Below are positions 61,460 through 64,000 of a DNA stretch of 64,000 nt, one piece after another. How positions within the stretch are numbered: the stretch's first letter is position 1; every line of letters starts with the position of its first letter. This DNA comes from Cytophagales bacterium CG12_big_fil_rev_8_21_14_0_65_40_12 (GTDB taxonomy: Bacteria; Bacteroidota; Bacteroidia; Cytophagales; Cyclobacteriaceae). The stretch lies in contig PCUU01000026.1 in the NCBI GenBank assembly GCA_002786855.1, forward strand, positions 55,698 through 119,697, given 5' to 3'. A program made the position numbers and the translations under genes. Below the pieces are notes generated by a model, which was given only the letters and a program-made list of their open reading frames with translations, made no database searches and had not been told where the DNA came from.

Positions 61460-62490
61460 TGAAAGTCGTTTCTGAAACGGCTTCACGCTTTCAAATCAAG
61501 GATAAAGTGGTCTCCATCACACCTTTTGGTGGAGGCCATATCAACGCTACTTGGAAAGTAACTTGCGAAAAATCGGAATATCTTCTTCAAAAAATCAATC
61601 AATCTGTTTTCCCTTTGGTTGAGCATATTGTTGAGAACCGAAAGTTGCTCAATGCCCTGCCCGATACTTCGATATTGGTAGAAGAAGTTTTGACAGAAGA
61701 AGGCGGAAGCGCTCTCTTTACCGAAAATGGTGTTTTTAGAATGCAGCGCTTTATTGCAGAAGCCTATGCACCTTCTAGCGTTGAATCAAATAACGAGGCT
61801 TTTGAAGCAGCCTATGGTTTTGGAGAGTTTTTGAAGCAAACCAACTCGCTCAATCCTGCTGATTTCAAAGAAGTAATCCCAGGCTTCCATAATCTTGAAT
61901 TAAGACTCAATCAGTTAGCCGAAGCGAAGGAAAAAGATAAGGCTGCACGATTAAATTCAATAACCAACTTGGTTGAGCAAGTCGAGTCATTCGCTTGGAT
62001 CAACGAAAAAATGAATTCACTCTGGCTCAATGGATTACCATTGAGAGTGTGTCACAACGACACAAAAATTGACAACATTTTACTGAACAGAACAACCTCA
62101 TCCTTCCAATATGTAATTGATTTAGATACCGTAGGTGGAGGAAGCATGCTCTATGATTTTGGGGATTTAATGCGTACCTGTATTTCACCCACCAAAGAAT
62201 CAGAAAGAGATTTGAAGCAAATCGTTTTCAGGGATGAAATCTTTGAAGCACTAACAGAAGGCTTCATGAAATCGGTTGCTTCATTTATTTCACCAATTGA
62301 AAAAGAAAATCTCTATTTTGGTGGCATTTATATGACTTATATAATGGCTGTTCGATTTCTTACGGATTACCTCAATGGCGATGTTTATTATAAAATCACC
62401 TTTGAGGATGAAAACTTGGTAAGGACCAAAAACCAAATGGCGCTTTTAAATCTATTTGTTCAAAAATTCGGCTTCGGCCCAAAAAATTAA
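61459..62490 (+). CDS. Aminoglycoside-phosphotransferase-fold sugar kinase (NahK-like)
   Basis: 343 residues. APH fold with catalytic LRVCHNDTKIDNILLN and metal-binding VIDLDTVGGGSMLYDFGDLMR. Similar in type to anomeric N-acetylhexosamine 1-kinases that feed a nucleotidyltransferase. With the coupled upstream gene it probably forms a kinase plus NDP-sugar pyrophosphorylase salvage route. The substrate is an inference. Confidence 0.87.
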   Translation: MKVVSETASRFQIKDKVVSITPFGGGHINATWKVTCEKSEYLLQKINQSVFPLVEHIVENRKLLNALPDTSILVEEVLTEEGGSALFTENGVFRMQRFIAEAYAPSSVESNNEAFEAAYGFGEFLKQTNSLNPADFKEVIPGFHNLELRLNQLAEAKEKDKAARLNSITNLVEQVESFAWINEKMNSLWLNGLPLRVCHNDTKIDNILLNRTTSSFQYVIDLDTVGGGSMLYDFGDLMRTCISPTKESERDLKQIVFRDEIFEALTEGFMKSVASFISPIEKENLYFGGIYMTYIMAVRFLTDYLNGDVYYKITFEDENLVRTKNQMALLNLFVQKFGFGPKN

Positions 62491-62564
62491 GTCAACACCT
62501 TCAAAAGATGTGTTGGTGACGATAAAATCACTAATTTCAATCCAAAGACTTTAAAATTTTTCTC

Positions 62565-63140
62565 ATGAAAAAAATCATCTTACCCCTTCTAATATGTTTC
62601 AGCTTGTTTTCTGTAAGCACGGTAAAAGCCCAAAGCTGGAAATTAGACCCTGCCCATTCAAGCATTCTTTTTAATGCCAAACATTCAGGGATTTCTTTCG
62701 TCAATGGACGGTTTACTTCATTTGAAGCCACAGTTGAAGGAGGCACAGCAGAAGATTTTAGCAATGCAAAAGTTTCATTCACAGCCCAAGTATCGAGTAT
62801 TAACACAGGGGTTGAGGGAAGGGACAATCACCTAAAGTCCGCTGATTTTTTTGATATGGAAAACCACCCTACAATTAAATTTGAAAGCACTTCGTTTACC
62901 AAATCTGGCGAAAACAAGTACAAAGTGGTGGGCAACCTGACCATGAGAGGAAACACAAAAGAAGTAGTGCTTGAGGCCGAGCATATTGGCACAATCGATA
63001 CCAGAGACGGTGGTAAAAAAGCGGGTTTCCAGCTTATAGGCACGGTTGATAGAAATGAATTTGGTGTTTCAGGTGCTGGTGGCTCTGTTGCTCCAATGAT
63101 TGAAATCATCTGTAATGTTGAAATGGCTTCACAAAAGTAA
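62565..63140 (+). CDS. YceI-family periplasmic protein
   Basis: 191 residues. Signal peptide ending VKAQ, then SWKLDPAHSSILFNAKHSG, VNGRFTSFEATVEG, and HLKSADFFDMENHPTIKFEST, TMRGNTKEVVLEAE typical of YceI lipocalin-like isoprenoid-binding proteins. Periplasmic. Bound ligand unknown. Confidence 0.93.
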   Translation: MKKIILPLLICFSLFSVSTVKAQSWKLDPAHSSILFNAKHSGISFVNGRFTSFEATVEGGTAEDFSNAKVSFTAQVSSINTGVEGRDNHLKSADFFDMENHPTIKFESTSFTKSGENKYKVVGNLTMRGNTKEVVLEAEHIGTIDTRDGGKKAGFQLIGTVDRNEFGVSGAGGSVAPMIEIICNVEMASQK

Positions 63141-63169
63141 GATTCAAAGATTTTAATTAAGACTGATTG

Positions 63170-63673
63170 ATGACTAAATCTGCTCAATATTGGATAGATA
63201 AGCTTGAATTACAGGCACATCCTGAAGGCGGTTATTACAAAGAAACCTATCGCTCGAAAGACCGATTGCATGAGTTCAAACTGCCCGATCGTTATAAGTC
63301 TTCTAGGGTATTTGGCACTTCTATTTACTTTTTATTGACCGCTGAAAGCAATTCTAATTTTCATCGGCTCAATTCAGATGAAATTTGGCATTTCCACACA
63401 GGTGGCGCTGCTAAAATTCATTTTATTTCTCCACAAGGGGATTTGAGTACTAAAACCATAGGAATTGATTTAGAAGCAGGTGAACAATTCCAAGTGGTCA
63501 TCCCGAAGCATTATTGGTTTGCTGCCGAGATTATCTCTGGTGATTATATCCTAGTAGGCTGCACGGTTGCCCCAGGTTTTGAGTTTGAGGATTTCCATTT
63601 AGCCGATCGCTCCGAGCTCACTTCCGCTTATCCAGATCACAAAACTTTGATCGAAAGGTTTACGCATGTATAG
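63170..63673 (+). CDS. Cupin, DUF985 family
   Basis: 167 residues. LELQAHPEGGYYKETYRS, SNSNFHRLNSDEIWHFHTGG and VIPKHYWFAAEI, VGCTVAPGFEFEDF are family motifs over the full length. DUF985 proteins are beta-barrel cupins of unknown catalysis. ATG 63170 is preferred over the track's TTG. Starts 30 bp after the YceI gene. Confidence 0.92.
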   Translation: MTKSAQYWIDKLELQAHPEGGYYKETYRSKDRLHEFKLPDRYKSSRVFGTSIYFLLTAESNSNFHRLNSDEIWHFHTGGAAKIHFISPQGDLSTKTIGIDLEAGEQFQVVIPKHYWFAAEIISGDYILVGCTVAPGFEFEDFHLADRSELTSAYPDHKTLIERFTHV

Positions 63674-63674
63674 T

Positions 63675-63694
63675 CGTGCTCTTTTTTGAGCACG
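63675..63694 (+). repeat. Short hairpin after the cupin gene
   Basis: CGTGCTC-TTTTTT-GAGCACG, a 7-bp stem with a T6 loop and no T-tract after it. Its role is unclear. Confidence 0.5.
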
Positions 63695-63725
63695 GTGTAT
63701 CATTTAAAACTTAACTCAAAACAAC

Positions 63726-63953
63726 ATGATTCTAACAACCACTCCATCTATTGAAGGTCATTCAATTACTAAATACCATGGCGTAATTACAGGAGAGGCC
63801 ATTATTGGCGCCAACCTCTTCAAAGATATTTTTGCTAGCATCACCGACTTAGTTGGTGGCCGCTCTGGCACTTACGAAAGAGTACTTCGCGAAGCCAAAA
63901 ATAATGCATTGCAAGAATTAGAATACCCGTTGGGTGAAATAGGTTTTGTATAA
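63726..63953 (+). CDS. YbjQ/UPF0145 family protein, C-terminally short
   Basis: 75 residues. [51 protein letters not shown] is a clear YbjQ start. Full-length members are about 105 residues and end in a VGxDxDY...SxSGTAV strand set, which is missing here: the frame stops after YPLGEIGFV. No continuation was seen in the other frames within 45 bp. Likely a truncated or decayed gene, or a short variant. Confidence 0.65.
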   Translation: MILTTTPSIEGHSITKYHGVITGEAIIGANLFKDIFASITDLVGGRSGTYERVLREAKNNALQELEYPLGEIGFV

Positions 63954-63975
63954 AATATAGGCTCAGATATTGGAT

Positions 63976-64000
63976 TAAGATACTGATATTCAGTATCTTA
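63976..64000 (+). terminator. Hairpin at the window edge, probable terminator
   Basis: TAAGATACTGA pairs perfectly over 11 bp with TCAGTATCTTA, 3-nt loop. The downstream sequence, where a T-tract would be, is outside the window. Confidence 0.45.

Overview
The window reads as chromosomal core-genome DNA of a Bacteroidota, most likely a marine Cytophagales-type bacterium (inference). Reasons: promoter-like TAnnTTTG (-7) boxes sit just upstream of many starts and strong Shine-Dalgarno sites are rare; there is a LytS/LytTR pair, FtsX-type permeases beside an NtrC-family two-component system, a CysK-CBS fusion, a PIN-PhoH protein, and a Bacteroidota-style arginine operon that uses an N-acylornithine carbamoyltransferase. 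No rRNA, tRNA, CRISPR array, prophage or plasmid gene was recognised.

Layout. 0-7 kb: recJ, a SPOR-like secreted protein, fumC, then a LiaF-like membrane protein and a LytS/LytTR pair, with a LytTR-type tandem direct repeat ahead of the LiaF-like gene. 6.8-7.7 kb: a heptanucleotide tandem repeat and an MNT/HEPN toxin-antitoxin module whose HEPN gene carries an in-frame stop. 7.7-25 kb: mutS, two surface lipoproteins that share upstream sequence and signal peptide (one with an ice-binding DUF3494 domain), a hybrid histidine kinase, an old yellow enzyme, a beta-CASP nuclease, a NatAB-type ABC exporter, rlmD and an aldo/keto reductase. 25-27 kb: a one-gene cassette-like unit between two 63-64 bp direct repeats, a cold-shock protein divergent from sixA, and a repeat-rich gap. 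27-34 kb: the minus-strand arginine operon GNAT-argG-argC-argD-argF'-argB-argE (no argH), preceded by a 0.5 kb hairpin-rich leader that contains a candidate ~112 nt RNA.

34-41 kb: plsC, a lipoprotein, an intact MNT/HEPN pair with a VF530 protein, a CBS-type PLP enzyme, a pseudouridine synthase, and a REP-associated tyrosine transposase bracketed by perfect 27 bp inverted repeats made of paired hairpins. 40-50 kb: a GH109-like oxidoreductase-fold glycosidase, PIN-PhoH, a ParB-like protein, a HigBA pair, and an NtrY/NtrC-like system divergent from an FtsX permease with a palindromic operator between them. 50-64 kb: purT, a GT9/PolX-like operon (the polymerase site is degenerate), an EVE protein, pyrR-pyrB, an alpha/beta hydrolase, a sodium symporter divergent from a sugar nucleotidyltransferase/APH-kinase pair, YceI, a DUF985 cupin and a short YbjQ protein.

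The most unusual items are the cassette-like repeat unit, the REP-flanked transposase, the orphan RNA ahead of the arginine operon, the nonsense-mutated HEPN gene and the PolX homologue with a lost catalytic aspartate.
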